A stretch of 64,000 bases of DNA, taken from contig JACKBL010000008.1 in the NCBI GenBank assembly GCA_020634515.1, positions 1-64,000 of the forward strand. Reading direction: 5' to 3'. A program made the translations under genes and the position numbers. A model generated the notes under the pieces. It searched no databases. It was not told where the DNA came from and was given only the letters and a program-made list of their open reading frames with translations. This stretch comes from Ardenticatenales bacterium. GTDB taxonomy: Bacteria > Chloroflexota > Anaerolineae > Promineifilales > Promineifilaceae. Positions 56,492 through 64,000 of this stretch are shown in pieces (position 1 is the first letter of the stretch; every line of letters starts with the position of its first letter).

Positions 56492-59458
56492 CTATGGCTC
56501 ATGTAGCATCGCGTACACGCGAGAAGGCGTGAACGGGATGCGGCGGATGCGCGCGCCGGTGGCGTTGTAGATGGCGTTGGCGATGGCCGGGGCGACGCCG
56601 TCCTTGGGGATTTCGGCAATGGCTTTCGCGCCAAAGGGTCCGCTTGGTTCGTTCGTTTGCACGAGAATGCACTTGAGCCAGGGCATTTCGTCGGCGCGGT
56701 AGATGTGGTAGGGGCCAAAGCTGTCGTTGATTAGCGCTCCGTCCGGCGTGTAGACCATTTCTTCGCAATGGGCGTAGCCCAGCGCCTGCGTCATGCCCCC
56801 TTCTACCTGGCCGCTGGCCGTGATCGGATTGATGGGTACGCCCGCATCCACGGCCATCACCAGTTTCGTCACCGTCACCTGACCCGTTTCTACGTCTACT
56901 TCCACCTCCGCAAACTGACCGGCGAACGGCGGGGGGGATTCCATGCTCACGTAGGAGGCGGTGGACATGATCTGCCGCTGCTGGTCTTGATGCAGCGAAT
57001 GCAGGGCGATTTCGCCCATTTCCACGCGGCGACCATCCGGGGCGATGGCCTGCCTGTCCTTGAGGCGAATGTCGTGCCAGGTGTCCAGCCCCAGCATCAA
57101 CGCCGCCCGTTCTCGAATCTGCTCCGCGACCTGCTCGCACGCCTTCTTTACGGCCATGCCGGAGATGTAGGTAGTGCTGCTGGCGTATGCGCCCGTATCG
57201 AAGGGGGTCATGTCGGTGTCGCTGGAATAGATGATGATGTCCGCGAGGGGCACGCCGAGGACCTCGGCGGCAATCTGGGAAAGCACGGTGTCGGAACCTG
57301 TGCCCAAGTCGGTTGCGCCCACGAGGACGTTGAAGGAGCCGTCGTCGTTGATTTTGACGCTGGCTCCGCCCATGTCCAGGCCGGGGATAGCCGTGCCGTG
57401 CATGCACATGGCCGCGCCCAGGCCGCGCCGCAGATGGGGCTTTCCGGGGACGTGCTGCCAATCGGGTTGGAATTGCCGCTCCCACTCGATGGCCGTCATG
57501 CCTTGTTGGAAGCATTCGGCGAGGCCGCAGGTGTTGATGACGGGTTCGGAGGTGACGGTTTCTTTCTCGCCTTCGCCCAGCAAGGGGGCAATGGGCATGG
57601 TGTCGCCCGCCTGCACCCAGTTTTTGCGGCGGAAGGTGATGGGATCGAGGTCGAGGGCGTGGGCGATTTCGTCCATGTGGCTTTCCAGGGCGAAATGGGC
57701 CTGGGGCGCGCCGTAGCCGCGATAGGCACCGGGGACGGGGAGATTGGTGTAGGCGACGAGGCAGTCGAATTTGCGGTGTTTGCAGTTGTAGCTGCTGAGG
57801 CCGCGCAGGCCGGTGACGGTTTGTACGGTGAGGCCGTGGGTGCCGTAGGCGCCGGTGTTGGCGACGACGCGCATTTCCATGCTGTGCAGCGTGCCGTCGG
57901 CCATGACGCCGGTGCGGTAGGTGATGGTTTGGGGGTGGCGGGTGCGGCTGGAGCGGAACTCTTCGGAGCGGGTGAGTTCGAGGCGGACGGGACGGCCCGT
58001 GGCGATGGTCAGGTGGCCGACGATGTCTTCAATGAGCATTTCTTGCTTTACGCCAAAGCCGCCGCCGATGCGGGGTTTGATGACGCGGATGCGGCGCACG
58101 GGGAGGTCCAGCAGCGGGGCGACCATGCGGCGGACGTGGAAGGGGACCTGGGTGGAGGTGCGGATGACGAGGCGTTCGTCGGCATCCCACCAACTGATGG
58201 CGATGTGCGGTTCAATGGGGCATTGCTGCACCTGGTGGACGTAGTAGGTGTGTTCGAAGATGTGGTCGGCTTCCTGGAAACCGCGGGCGACGCTGCCGAC
58301 TTCGGCGTGGATGTGGTGGACGATGTTGCGGCTGGCGTCGTGGATGCCTTCGGTGTCGTCTTCGTCGTGGATGATGGGCGCGCCGGGTTGGATGGCTTCG
58401 TTTTCGTCGAAGATTGCCGGCATTTCCGCATACTGCACCCGAATCAACCGTAACGCCGCCTCCGCGATTTCCGGCGTCTCCGCGGCCACGGCAGCTACGC
58501 GGTCGCCCACATAGCGCACCTTGTCGTCAAAACTCACCTGATCGTGTGGTGGCGGATTCGGATACGATTGCCCACCAGACGCATATTTTACCCGCTTGAC
58601 ATTCTTGTAATGCAGCACCGCGTGGACGCCAGGAAGGGTCAGTGCCTCGCTGTCGTCAATATCCAGAATGCGCGCATGGGCGTGCGGACTGGTCAACAGC
58701 CGCGCGTGCAACATCCCGCGCATATCCATGTCGTCAACGAACGCGGGATTTCCCTTTGCCAGTTTTACCGCGTCTACTTTCGTCTCCGGCTTGCCCACAA
58801 CGGCCGTTTCCGGGATGTGGGAGGTGAGCATGAGGTCGGTTTGTGGCCTGGTGATAGTTGTCGTTTGCCAGGGAGATCCGCCCATTTCCGGCCCGGCCAT
58901 TTCCGGCCCGGCGTCCGCGTTGTCGGGCGCGGGGGGAATCTCCATGTAATAACTGGCGTCCACCATATCCGGCCCTTCGTAGGGGGGGACATCTTCACCA
59001 CGCAAATAGGCCGCGGCTCGCTTCACGGCGGCCACGGGCTTGAGATAGCCCGTTTCGCGGCAGAGAATGCCGGAGAGCGCGTCCCGAATCTCGGCTTCGG
59101 TCGGGTCTGGATTTTCTTGCAGCAGCGCCCTGGCCGCCAGGATCATGGCGGGCGTGGCGTAGCCGGATTGAATGGCGCCCGTTTCCACAAAAGCCTGTTG
59201 AATCGGGTGCAACTGGCCTATTTCCGTGGATAGCCCTTCGATAGTTTCCAGGCGGTGGCCGACCGCCTGTCCCGTGAGCAGTACGTCACTGCTGACGAGG
59301 CGGCCATCCAGAATAATGGCCGCCGCGCCTGTTTCGCCGCTGTCGCTGCCAAAGCGCACGCTGAAGTAGCCGGCGCGCCGCAGCGTATGCAAGAGCGTGT
59401 CGGTAGGGAGGGCATCAATAACTTGATCGCGTCCGTTGATGTTGAGGGTGAGAGTCAT
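56492..59458 (-). CDS. Xanthine dehydrogenase/aldehyde oxidase-family molybdopterin subunit fused to a ferredoxin domain lacking its Fe-S ligands
   Basis: ATG 59458 follows GGAGG. Residues 1-160 align in order with the two-cluster [2Fe-2S] subunit (CoxS/XdhC type), but the ligands are gone: the first cluster loop reads FGSDSGETGAAA where FGCxxGxCGAC is expected, and SSD replaces SC. In the second cluster SGYATPAM replaces CGYCTPGM, and ILCRETGY keeps only the first of two Cys. Residues about 230-989 are the molybdopterin domain (RYVGDRVAAVAAETPE, RIGGGFGVKQEML, PGAYRGYGAPQAHFALES, GATDLGTGSDTVLSQIAAE, GQVEGGMTQALGYAH, GPFGAKAIAEIPKDG with the catalytic Glu). The enzyme probably hydroxylates or oxidises an organic substrate but cannot pass electrons through the usual clusters. 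No FAD subunit gene lies nearby. Confidence 0.88.
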   Translation of the reverse strand: MTLTLNINGRDQVIDALPTDTLLHTLRRAGYFSVRFGSDSGETGAAAIILDGRLVSSDVLLTGQAVGHRLETIEGLSTEIGQLHPIQQAFVETGAIQSGYATPAMILAARALLQENPDPTEAEIRDALSGILCRETGYLKPVAAVKRAAAYLRGEDVPPYEGPDMVDASYYMEIPPAPDNADAGPEMAGPEMGGSPWQTTTITRPQTDLMLTSHIPETAVVGKPETKVDAVKLAKGNPAFVDDMDMRGMLHARLLTSPHAHARILDIDDSEALTLPGVHAVLHYKNVKRVKYASGGQSYPNPPPHDQVSFDDKVRYVGDRVAAVAAETPEIAEAALRLIRVQYAEMPAIFDENEAIQPGAPIIHDEDDTEGIHDASRNIVHHIHAEVGSVARGFQEADHIFEHTYYVHQVQQCPIEPHIAISWWDADERLVIRTSTQVPFHVRRMVAPLLDLPVRRIRVIKPRIGGGFGVKQEMLIEDIVGHLTIATGRPVRLELTRSEEFRSSRTRHPQTITYRTGVMADGTLHSMEMRVVANTGAYGTHGLTVQTVTGLRGLSSYNCKHRKFDCLVAYTNLPVPGAYRGYGAPQAHFALESHMDEIAHALDLDPITFRRKNWVQAGDTMPIAPLLGEGEKETVTSEPVINTCGLAECFQQGMTAIEWERQFQPDWQHVPGKPHLRRGLGAAMCMHGTAIPGLDMGGASVKINDDGSFNVLVGATDLGTGSDTVLSQIAAEVLGVPLADIIIYSSDTDMTPFDTGAYASSTTYISGMAVKKACEQVAEQIRERAALMLGLDTWHDIRLKDRQAIAPDGRRVEMGEIALHSLHQDQQRQIMSTASYVSMESPPPFAGQFAEVEVDVETGQVTVTKLVMAVDAGVPINPITASGQVEGGMTQALGYAHCEEMVYTPDGALINDSFGPYHIYRADEMPWLKCILVQTNEPSGPFGAKAIAEIPKDGVAPAIANAIYNATGARIRRIPFTPSRVYAMLHEP

Positions 59459-59501
59459 GGCGACCTCCAATTAGGCGAGGTGGGGGGAAGTAGGGCGGGT
59501 T

Positions 59502-59768
59502 TTACTGTGGGCGTTTGAACACGCAGAGATAGGTGTTGGTCCATCTCTTCAGGCCCCCACCTTCGTGCATGAGGACGTCTTCGTTGCGTCCGACGAAGGC
59601 GGGCTGCATGTGGACCAGCTCCCATCCTTTGCCGCCCAATTCGTTGAGCTGCGGGATCATTGCTTTAGGACTGTAGCGAGGGAGATCTTCCGCCATCGTG
59701 AGGGAGCGGTTTTCGGGTAAGGAAATGTCGGCTTCCAAGAAACAGGTCAAGTATTCCCATCGTTCCAT
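59502..59768 (-). CDS. Small DUF4177-like protein
   Basis: The 88-residue product starts MERWEYLTCFLEADISLPEN and contains LNELGGKGWELVHMQP, the LNxLGxxGWELV pattern of DUF4177-type small proteins, then a strand-rich end (TNTYLCVFKRP). It is soluble with no signal peptide. It lies upstream of the molybdopterin hydroxylase gene on the same strand with about 45 bases between; a functional tie is not shown. The function is unknown. Confidence 0.72.
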   Translation of the reverse strand: MERWEYLTCFLEADISLPENRSLTMAEDLPRYSPKAMIPQLNELGGKGWELVHMQPAFVGRNEDVLMHEGGGLKRWTNTYLCVFKRPQ

Positions 59769-59941
59769 TTGTCGAATCCTCCCGCATTATGAGTGATTGC
59801 TTGTGTGTTGTTGGCGCTCTATACTACTGCAAGAATGCTTTTCAGCCTAGCCAGGCGGAGGTAATCGCGGCCGAATGCTCTGGATGAGTGTGAAGGGGTT
59901 CTCTGAATGAGTCGGGCAGCAGGAAAGATAAGGGCGAGCTG

Positions 59942-60298
59942 ATGGCGTTGGAAGCGGTTGTCTGGCTAGGGCGGCGGGTGCGGGTGGTGATAGACCGGCC
60001 CATGGGTTCCCGCCATCCGCGTTATGGGTTTGCCTACCCGGTTAATTACGGTTATGTGCCGGGAACGATGAGTGGAGATGGGGAGGAACTGGATGCTTAT
60101 GTGCTGGGTGTGGCGGGGCCGGTGATGGTGTTTGAGGGGGAGTGTGTTGCTGTTATTCATCGTCTGGATGACGATGATGACAAGTTGGTGGTTGTACCTG
60201 CCGGCATTTCTCTTAACGAGGAGCAGATTCGTGCTATGACGATGTTTCAGGAGCGGTTTTTTACGTCGGTGGTGATGATGGTTGATGCCGGCAAGTGA
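59942..60298 (+). CDS. Inorganic pyrophosphatase-family protein (short form)
   Basis: The 118-residue product has the family core: a basic strand region (VVIDRPMGSRHPRYGFAYPV), NYGYVPGTMSGDGEELDAYV (the metal-binding DGxxxDAYV block) and FEGECVAVIHRLDDDDDKLV, ending RFFTSVVMMVDAG. Class I soluble pyrophosphatases hydrolyse PPi to phosphate. This protein is shorter than the usual 170-180 residues and lacks the long C-terminal helix, matching a short subgroup annotated as pyrophosphatase. A promoter and tRNA gene follow. Enzymatic activity is likely but not certain. Confidence 0.82.
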   Translation: MALEAVVWLGRRVRVVIDRPMGSRHPRYGFAYPVNYGYVPGTMSGDGEELDAYVLGVAGPVMVFEGECVAVIHRLDDDDDKLVVVPAGISLNEEQIRAMTMFQERFFTSVVMMVDAGK

Positions 60299-60313
60299 GA
60301 CACGCCAAAATGG

Positions 60314-60342
60314 TTGCAAACCCTCTCCCAGCTTGCTATAAT
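60314..60342 (+). promoter_or_regulatory. Promoter of the tRNA-Thr gene
   Basis: TTGCAA (60314-60319), 17-base spacer, perfect TATAAT (60337-60342), 11 bases before the tRNA. Confidence 0.85.
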
Positions 60343-60353
60343 TTCCTAACTAC

Positions 60354-60426
60354 GCCACCCTAGCTCAATCGGCAGAGCATACGCTTCGTAAGCGTGAGGT
60401 TAAGAGTTCAAGTCTCTTGGGTGGCT
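60354..60426 (+). tRNA. tRNA-Thr (CGT anticodon)
   Basis: A 73-base cloverleaf: acceptor GCCACCC with GGGTGGC, D arm GCTC/GAGC, anticodon stem TACGC/GCGTG with loop TTCGTAA, and T arm AAGAG-TTCAAGT-CTCTT. The anticodon CGT reads ACG (Thr). No CCA is encoded. Confidence 0.95.
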
Positions 60427-60742
60427 CTTGATTTCTGTAACAGCAATTGCCTGGTTCCGTTACTTTCCTTCCCCCCTGCCTAACGGTCACCGACCAGGCG
60501 GAGCCTGGGGTTCGTGCATAATTAACTTCGGACTATCCGACAAGCAAGAACCCCTCCCCCCCATTCGTCATATCCAAATCTTAAATACGGATTCGTCCGC
60601 CCCAAGTAATCGTCCAAAATCAACTTGTTGAGATTGGTCCAATCCTCAAGATTGGACCAATCCTAGAAACGGGACGTTGTTTTTAGACGATCACGAAGTG
60701 CATACGCATTGGGGCTTTAGAGAAGGGTCTCTCCGTCTCGTC
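60427..60742. repeat. Repeat-bearing intergenic region
   Basis: No gene is supported. 60526-60590 resembles the eno leader segment at 31203 (ATTAACTT..TCCG.CAAGCAAG). 60632-60663 is an AGATTGGTCCAATCC/AGATTGGACCAATCC inverted repeat as at 48062. 60665-60693 (AAACGGGACGTTGTTTTTAG) matches the reverse complement of 47929-47955. The cluster thus combines pieces of several families. Confidence 0.65.
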
Positions 60743-62647
60743 TTAGGGTTGAAACGTGACATTAACTGTTACATAATCAAGGAAAAAGTCACGATTCGTA
60801 TCACCGGCCACGTCAATGACCCTTAAACGGAAGTTGCCGTTGTTGAAGTCGCTGGCGTTCCATGTACGGCCCCACGTGGTCAATACGCTACCCAGGGTGT
60901 AAGTGGTCTCCGTTGTACCCAGATTTGCCGTGGCCTTTGCTGTCGTCCACGATGTGCCGCCATCCCACGAGAGTTGCACACAAATCTTCGGAGAGCCACC
61001 CGTGGCGTCAACGCGCGCACCGAGGCGCACTTGAATACCCTGAATGATGGCGGATGCCGGCATATTGAGATTGTAGTTGTAGTAGAGGTGCTTATCCTTC
61101 CCGCTATCTGTACACGAGATATTCGTGTTCGTGCCGCTATCAGTATCCACAGCAACCGACAAGAGCGAGTCATTGGTGTAAGCATTCACGGGACTGGTCT
61201 GGTAACCGTCGTTGTCACCGGCACCAGATGTCTGTGCGGTATTTGCGGAAGGGGAGAGGAAACCAGTGTTTGCGGGGGGTGCTGGCGTACTGGTTGGACC
61301 CGGAGGCGGCGTCGGCGTGCTCATGCCACTCGAAGGCCGCCAGCACGTGATCAGTGCGTCGTAACCGCCGGTGGCACACACATCACCGTTGGGAAGAGAT
61401 GTGACCCAGACCGTGGACAGTTGGGCAAAGGCATCCCATAACAAGGTTCCGTTTGAACTGTAACCAACTGTGACGCCGGGGATAAATCCCCCTGGAAGAT
61501 TTGGACCACCTGGCCCCGTAACGACGGCGGTGCCATCCGCAAGCACCAAAACACCGGTGGGGACCTCATCTGTGTTCAATCCGCCATCCCGAACGGCCTC
61601 CCATCTAACCACCCCGGTAGTTTCAAAAGAGACTGTGTACCAGTCGAGGAATCCACGGTTCGCCTGACCAGTTACGACCAGGCTCCCGTCAGGCGCTATG
61701 TCCATTCGGAGACCTGCGGCACCGGTGGCGTCGGTCGGTTTCTTATCTGTGCGCCATAACCGCGCTCCGGTTGCCCGGTCATAGGCAACCACTGTTAGAA
61801 AGCTGTTGATTCCGACGTTGCCCTGGCCGGTCACGTACACGTGGCTATCATCCACCACCACGTCTTTGGCGGCAACACCTTCTGCTGCCGTTACCAACCA
61901 CGCACGGACACCTGTAGTAGCGTTAAACGCAGCGGTGATCCACGTAGCCCCGCCGGCAATATCTCCCGTGAGCATGACATCAGCTCCGTCCGGGCTTAAT
62001 GCCAGCGACGTGGCATAGTCGTTGGCGAAAAAGCCTGTTGAGATCACTTGAGACCAGAGCAAGTTACCAGAGGGATCGTACTTGTGCAACTGGATGTCCT
62101 GACCGTCGCCCACCGAGCTAAACGCCAGATAGACGTTTCCCCCGGCATCAACCTCCAACCGGGCTACCGAGGGCAGGGTGCGAGCAAGGTCAACCTGCCA
62201 CAGGAGTGTGCCATCGGACGCATAACGGACCATCGTGATGGCAATCGATTGGCCTCCAGCAGTGAGGTTGTGTCCGACGGCTACGAAATCTCCATTTGGT
62301 GCAGCGACCACCCAATCGCCCGCAAACGTTCCTGTCGCCGGGGTGACTGCACTCCGCCAGCGAAAGGAACCAGACGCCGTATATGAGGTAACGGCCAGAT
62401 CGCGCGCAAGTGACGGTCCTGACACGACAGCAACATTGCCCGACGCATCAGAGGCGATCCGCGCCGCCTGACCTGCGCCCGTGTTGCCTGGATCAAGTCC
62501 CCCCGCAGTCCACAGCACAGGGAGTGTGGGTACTGAGAAAACCGGCTTGGCTATGAATGCTTGCATTGATAAAGAAATGATGCCGGCAGCCAATATCAGG
62601 CCGCATACCATCATGTACTTCAGTGAAGATTCCATGGTTCTCTTCAT
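60743..62647 (-). CDS. Secreted beta-propeller protein with Pro-Thr linker and C-terminal sandwich domain
   Basis: The 634-residue protein starts with a signal peptide (KYMMVCGLILAAGIISLSMQ). Residues about 45-440 form seven or eight propeller blades with recurring D-A-x-G-N-V and SYxxxGxLLW patterns (ARIASDASGNVAVVSGPSLA, VRYASDGTLLWQVDLA, HKYDPSGNLLWSQVIS, LRMDIAPDGSLVVTGQ), as in SBBP/PQQ-like propellers. A Pro-Thr linker (STPTPPPGPTSTPAPP) follows, then a C-terminal beta-sandwich of about 170 residues (NNISCTD-like, IIQGIQVRLGARVDATGG, SWDGGTSWTTAKATANLGTT). It probably acts at the surface or in the matrix. A CTTCCCGGAAG hairpin element lies upstream of its start. Confidence 0.85.
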   Translation of the reverse strand: MKRTMESSLKYMMVCGLILAAGIISLSMQAFIAKPVFSVPTLPVLWTAGGLDPGNTGAGQAARIASDASGNVAVVSGPSLARDLAVTSYTASGSFRWRSAVTPATGTFAGDWVVAAPNGDFVAVGHNLTAGGQSIAITMVRYASDGTLLWQVDLARTLPSVARLEVDAGGNVYLAFSSVGDGQDIQLHKYDPSGNLLWSQVISTGFFANDYATSLALSPDGADVMLTGDIAGGATWITAAFNATTGVRAWLVTAAEGVAAKDVVVDDSHVYVTGQGNVGINSFLTVVAYDRATGARLWRTDKKPTDATGAAGLRMDIAPDGSLVVTGQANRGFLDWYTVSFETTGVVRWEAVRDGGLNTDEVPTGVLVLADGTAVVTGPGGPNLPGGFIPGVTVGYSSNGTLLWDAFAQLSTVWVTSLPNGDVCATGGYDALITCWRPSSGMSTPTPPPGPTSTPAPPANTGFLSPSANTAQTSGAGDNDGYQTSPVNAYTNDSLLSVAVDTDSGTNTNISCTDSGKDKHLYYNYNLNMPASAIIQGIQVRLGARVDATGGSPKICVQLSWDGGTSWTTAKATANLGTTETTYTLGSVLTTWGRTWNASDFNNGNFRLRVIDVAGDTNRDFFLDYVTVNVTFQP

Positions 62648-63527
62648 CGCTTTCTATTCCTTCTTGAGGGTTTTTTTCTCAGTTGTTACATCCGCCCGGA
62701 TTCGGTCGGTTGTCACTTGGTGAGATTCTTGGTCAGAACGTTGTTTGCCGGCAATCGTAACCTTTTCGAGACTATTCACGACCATCTTCCCGGAAGCTGT
62801 TTTGATGCCAAACGATTTGAATGATGAGGCGTTTTGGCTTGACATTGAGCTTCCGGGAAGATCTCCAGGCTGAATAAATATGCCTGTTCTTTCAAGGTAC
62901 GGCCAGCCCGCTCTGATGTTAGCTAGAACTTGTGCTGGTTCGTCGTAACTGGCAGCAAGAACGCCCCCACGGTGTAGGGGCGTGTACCTCTCTAAATCGA
63001 GGGGGGTAGCCGGCAAGCGCCCCCCTGAGAAAGTCCGACAAACTGGGGCAAGTTTGGCGCAAAAGGCCAACGCTCTTTGGCATCTTCGGTCAAACGAACC
63101 CGTATGGAAACGGTTTCACCACCCCAATAAACTATGTGCCGCTATAAACCTTCTTTATAGCTGGGTTCTGTTGGTGATTTTTCGGAAAGACCCCGGCTTA
63201 AGCCTTGACTGCGGCACTCGTCAAAATCCATTTGACGGATGGCTCAGTCAACCCAATATGTATTATACTACGACATGCTGGATAAAGATATGCTGGATAA
63301 ACACACACTTGTGTGCATAGGGCGCATCCGTTAATAGATTTGGAAATGACGGATACGTCATGGTGATGATGGGCATCGGTTGCCGGAGTTGTTGTTTGAC
63401 TATCTGCGACGTGAGCAATTTGGCCTGCTTGAAAAGACCATCCTGCGGGAGAACCTGTATTAGCGACAGGATGCACAGTGGCGATGCACGAGTCGGCAGC
63501 AGTTGAGGAAACAAATCAGGAGGTATT
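62648..63527. other. Gene-free region with hairpins and a structured RNA-like segment
   Basis: It holds a CTTCCCGGAAG hairpin element (arms 62784-62798 and 62848-62862). A segment at 62950-63060 has nested stems (CGCCCC...GGGGCG at 62962-62982 and CCCCC-rich pairings such as GAGGGGGGTAGCC/GCGCCCCCCTGAG). A 37-codon open stretch at 63350-63463 (ending LLEKTILRENLY) looks like the tail of a decayed gene. The frames at 62654 and 62982 show no family resemblance. The structured part could be an IS200/IS605-type end or an unannotated RNA, but this is not established. Confidence 0.45.
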
Positions 63528-64000
63528 TTGGAAATCAGAATCAAAGAACGTTTTAACGACGATATTTTGCGTCAGGTGATGCAACGATATGACATTGCGC
63601 CTGGCGATATTACCTTGCTCGATGGGTTTGAGAGCTTCATGTACGCTTTCACGCGCCAGGATGACGACTTTGTGTTGCGAATTGGGCACAGTTTCCGCCG
63701 TAGCCAGGCCATGATCCAGGGGGAAGTGGATTGGCTGCACTATCTGGCTGCGGGCGGCGCTGCCGTGGCCGGTCCGGTGTTGTCGCCGGAGGGCAGGTTG
63801 GTAGAAGTCGTGGATGATGGTCGGGGGGCGCAATTTCTGGCGACGGCGTTCCACAAAGCGCCCGGTCGCTCGCCGCGCGCCGCTGATTGGACGCCGGAGA
63901 TGATGGCGACTTATGGGCAGCTTTTGGGGCGGATGCACGCGCTGAGTCAGCGGTATGAGCCACCCGATTCAGGCGGATGGCGACCACACTGGGATGACGA
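63528..64000 (+). CDS. APH/SrkA-type kinase, N-terminal part (runs off the window)
   Basis: TTG 63528 is preceded by AGGAGG, so it is the likely start: MEIRIKERFNDDILRQVMQR. The reading frame stays open to the window end (157 codons). The layout fits the N-lobe of the aminoglycoside-phosphotransferase/stress-kinase fold: LLDGFESFMYAFTRQDDDFV (Gly-rich strand), FVLRIGHSFRRS with the ATP-binding Arg/Lys position, and EVDWLHYLAAGGAAVAGPVL, GRLVEVVDD, then YGQLLGRMHALSQRYEPP. This superfamily phosphorylates small molecules or proteins. The catalytic HGD block lies beyond the window, so the substrate is unknown. Confidence 0.82.
   Translation, partial: MEIRIKERFNDDILRQVMQRYDIAPGDITLLDGFESFMYAFTRQDDDFVLRIGHSFRRSQAMIQGEVDWLHYLAAGGAAVAGPVLSPEGRLVEVVDDGRGAQFLATAFHKAPGRSPRAADWTPEMMATYGQLLGRMHALSQRYEPPDSGGWRPHWDD

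Noticed and set aside
56768..58453. 561-codon open frame on the plus strand
   Set aside because: It lies wholly opposite the well-supported molybdopterin hydroxylase gene, is Gly/Ala/Val/Asp-rich without any recognisable domain, and has no ribosome site. It is a high-GC shadow frame.
62654..63320. Open frames 62654-63070 (minus) and 62982-63320 (plus)
   Set aside because: Both run through hairpin elements, lack ribosome sites and resemble no family.

Overview
The window is high-GC bacterial chromosome, most likely from a filamentous Chloroflexota (Anaerolineae or a relative). This lineage call is an inference. It rests on large secreted beta-helix proteins with CSLREA-type N-termini and choice-of-anchor Q C-termini, LysM/CAP proteins with Pro-Thr linkers, a DUF1906 plus propeller exoprotein, a PdtaS/PdtaR-type pair, and very frequent TGCCGGCA palindromes. 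No rRNA marker is present to confirm it.

Layout. 1-2300: end of an IS3-family element, a winged-helix remnant, a secreted protein interrupted by an in-frame TAA, and a small membrane protein. 2500-6500: CAP/LysM surface protein, EEP nuclease/phosphatase, FKBP isomerase, RRM protein. 6500-8200: glnA behind a strong promoter and an intrinsic terminator. 8280-15400: three large secreted proteins on the minus strand. 15700-20500: GAF histidine kinase with ANTAR regulator, then an ABC exporter. 20500-31000 (minus): RelA-type synthetase, YtxH and membrane proteins, mnmA, an ATPase/Toprim-like pair, cysteine desulfurase, sensor kinase. 31500-32800: eno. 32900-37800 (minus): a TerY-phosphorylation-like set (vWA, Zn-ribbon kinase, PP2C) plus an isochorismatase-fold enzyme, under two matching promoters that carry the same 17-bp operator. 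37900-47900: SAM riboswitch-metK, ffh, rpsP, khpA, rimM, dprA, a mannose-1-phosphate guanylyltransferase and topA. 48100-48700: an AhpD-like protein with an in-frame UGA that looks like selenocysteine. 48700-54000: secreted proteins. 53900-59800 (minus): MerR-like coiled-coil protein, a second ATPase/Toprim pair (DUF3226), and a molybdopterin hydroxylase whose fused ferredoxin domain has lost its iron-sulfur ligands. 59900-64000: pyrophosphatase, tRNA-Thr, a secreted beta-propeller, and a partial APH-like kinase at the edge.

How parts work together. RNA and protein housekeeping genes (ffh-rpsP-khpA-rimM) sit beside topA and dprA. mnmA and the cysteine desulfurase form a plausible sulfur relay, split by the AT-richer ATPase/Toprim pair, which looks inserted. 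The ATPase/Toprim pairs resemble two-gene OLD/PARIS-like defence modules. The vWA-kinase-phosphatase set with its repeated operator is the best candidate for a distinct regulated stress system.

Several dispersed repeat families fill the intergenic gaps. At many TGCCGGCA sites the local G/C strand bias flips from G-rich to C-rich, even inside genes.
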